Assembly: GCA_030537915.1 (NCBI GenBank)
Contig: JAUNUZ010000123.1
Location: 1 to 7,105 of the forward strand
Origin: Micrococcales bacterium
GTDB taxonomy: Bacteria; Actinomycetota; Actinomycetes; Actinomycetales; Dermatophilaceae
Direction of reading: 5' to 3'
DNA: 7,105 bases
Below the pieces are notes generated by a model. It had not been told where the DNA came from and ran no database searches. It saw nothing but the letters and a program-made list of their open reading frames with translations. Below, piece after piece: positions 5,707 to 7,105 of the stretch (the first letter of the stretch is position 1; each line of letters starts with the position of its first letter). The translations under genes were made by a program, and so were the position numbers.

Positions 5707-7105
5707 ATGGCCGAGTTGTTCATCGATGGAGCGTGGGTCGGGCCTATCGAGGGTGGCACCCGCGAGATCCGGTGCCCGGCCGACGGGTCGTTGGTTGCCG
5801 AGGTCTCGGAAGGCTCGGAGGTCGACTCGCTCGCCGCCGTCGATGCGGCGCGGCGTGCGTTCGACTCCGGGGTCTGGAGCTCGACGCCCGCTGGCGGGCG
5901 CGGCGCGCTCCTGTTTCGGCTCGCGGACAAGCTGGAGACCGAGAAGGAGGAGGTCGCCCGCTACGAGGCTCTCGACACGGGCAAGCGGATGGTCGAGGCG
6001 CGTCTCGACATGGACGACATCATCGGGGTCTTCCGGCATTTCGCGTCCCTGGCCAACGCAGACGCGGGCCGTGTCGTCGACACGGGTATGGCCGGCGTCA
6101 GCAGCCGCATCGTGCACGAGCCGGTGGGGGTCTGCTCCCTCATCACTCCGTGGAACTATCCGCTGCTGCAGACCAGCTGGAAGGTGGCGCCGGCGCTCGC
6201 GGCAGGCTGCACCTTCATCCTCAAACCGAGCGAGCTCACGCCCTCGACGGCCATCTGGCTCCTGGGTGCCCTCGATGACCTGGGCCTGCCCTCGGGCGTC
6301 GGCAACCTCATCCTCGGGGCGGGAGCCGCCGTCGGTGCGCCGCTGACGAGTGATCCGCGCGTCGACCTTGTCTCGTTCACCGGCGGTCTGGAGACCGGTC
6401 GGCGGCTCATGGCGTCGGCGGCCCCCACCGTGAAGAAGGTGGCGCTCGAGCTCGGCGGCAAGAACCCCAACGTCATCTTCGCCGACGCCGACCTACCCGC
6501 AGCGATCGACAACGCGCTGACCGCCATCTTCCTCGACTCGGGGCAGGTGTGCTCGGCCGGGTCGCGGCTCATCGTGCAGGAGTCGATCCATGACGAGGTC
6601 GTCGACGAGCTGGTCCGGCGGGCCGAGTCGATCCGTCTCGGCGGACCGTTCGATGAAGAAGCCGAGGCCGGGCCCCTCATCAGCGCGGCGCATCGCGACA
6701 AGGTCGCGGCATACGTTGCCGCCGCCCTCTGCGAGGGTGCCGTCCTGCGGACGGGCGGTGTTCTGCCCCAGGGGCAGGGCTTCTACTACCCGCCGACGAT
6801 CCTGGATGGGTGCCGCGCGGACATGCGTTGCGTCCAGGACGAGTCGTTCGGCCCGGTGCTGACGGTCGAGACCTTCGATGCTGCCGACGGCGACGAGCTC
6901 GAAGATGCCGCGGTCGCACTGGCGAATGACACGATCTACGGGCTGGCCGGAGCCGTCTGGAGCGAGAACGCGGGCCGAGCGGAGCGAGTCGCGCAGCGGC
7001 TGCGGCACGGGACGATCTGGATCAACGACTTCCACCCCTACGTGCCGCAGGCCGAGTGGGGCGGCTTCAAGCAGTCCGGAATCGGCCGCGAGCTCGGGCT
7101 CGCCG
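5707..7105 (+). CDS. betB: Betaine-aldehyde-type aldehyde dehydrogenase, C-terminus cut by window edge
   Basis: An NAD(P)-dependent cytoplasmic aldehyde dehydrogenase. My translation gives 466 residues before the right edge, against about 490 for the family. Catalytic residues are all present: Asn150 (TPWNYPLLQ), Lys173 (ILKPSE), Glu248 (LELGGKNP) and Cys282 (SGQVCSAGSR), with ESFGPV at 379-384 for the cofactor ribose. The NAD fold shows FTGGLETG (224-231), where many relatives have FTGS. The C-terminal stretch WINDFHPYVPQAEWGGF (438-454), then KQSGIGRELG, is characteristic of betaine aldehyde dehydrogenases (BetB/GbsA). These make glycine betaine, an osmoprotectant, from choline-derived betaine aldehyde. 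A choline oxidase/dehydrogenase or choline transporter would be expected just beyond the edge. Some close relatives act on other amino-aldehydes, so the substrate is probable, not proven. It is set apart from the upstream secreted-protein gene by 125 bases and has its own SD. Confidence 0.9.
   Translation, partial: MAELFIDGAWVGPIEGGTREIRCPADGSLVAEVSEGSEVDSLAAVDAARRAFDSGVWSSTPAGGRGALLFRLADKLETEKEEVARYEALDTGKRMVEARLDMDDIIGVFRHFASLANADAGRVVDTGMAGVSSRIVHEPVGVCSLITPWNYPLLQTSWKVAPALAAGCTFILKPSELTPSTAIWLLGALDDLGLPSGVGNLILGAGAAVGAPLTSDPRVDLVSFTGGLETGRRLMASAAPTVKKVALELGGKNPNVIFADADLPAAIDNALTAIFLDSGQVCSAGSRLIVQESIHDEVVDELVRRAESIRLGGPFDEEAEAGPLISAAHRDKVAAYVAAALCEGAVLRTGGVLPQGQGFYYPPTILDGCRADMRCVQDESFGPVLTVETFDAADGDELEDAAVALANDTIYGLAGAVWSENAGRAERVAQRLRHGTIWINDFHPYVPQAEWGGFKQSGIGRELGLA

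Overview
The window is a GC-rich stretch whose third codon positions are dominated by G and C. Its gene families and Shine-Dalgarno (SD) signals look like a high-GC Actinomycetota chromosome, perhaps order Micrococcales. The genus cannot be named from this sequence. I see no transposase, phage gene, CRISPR array, rRNA or tRNA. Most of the content is ordinary core metabolism, with a few small items of real interest.

Layout. (1) 1-860, minus strand: a nearly complete 3-hydroxyacyl-CoA (3-hydroxybutyryl-CoA) dehydrogenase that runs off the left edge. (2) 861-1060: a gap with a short minus-strand stretch that encodes the conserved C-terminal motif of an acyl-CoA synthetase, probably a gene relic. 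(3) 1064-2065, plus strand: an ArsR-type repressor and an SRPBCC/AHSA1-like protein, with a perfect operator palindrome inside the promoter and an apparently leaderless first gene; a 15-bp GC hairpin (2086-2119) follows. (4) 2185-3237, plus strand: a CorA-family divalent cation channel with GQN in place of GMN. (5) 3302-4336, minus strand: aspartate-semialdehyde dehydrogenase (asd), convergent with corA and separated from it by a 64-base gap that contains a nested hairpin. (6) 4539-4655, plus strand: a 38-residue protein with ten cysteines, preceded by a strong SD sequence and best read as a minimal metallothionein-like metal-binding peptide. (7) 4733-5581, plus strand: a secreted protein of unknown function with a signal peptide and six cysteines in the mature part. 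(8) 5707-7105, plus strand: a betaine-aldehyde-type aldehyde dehydrogenase, cut by the right edge, with a potentially structured leader.

How the genes relate. The arsR and SRPBCC genes form a recognisable two-gene unit, probably autoregulated. The dehydrogenase and the synthetase relic fit a fatty-acid degradation neighbourhood that has lost its ligase. asd (Lys/Thr/Met and diaminopimelate synthesis), corA (metal uptake) and the betaine aldehyde dehydrogenase (osmoprotectant synthesis or choline catabolism) appear to be independent units. Nothing here assembles into a multi-gene defence or biosynthetic system. The strongest candidate for something under-described is the cysteine-rich 38-mer, which is short enough for gene finders to miss.
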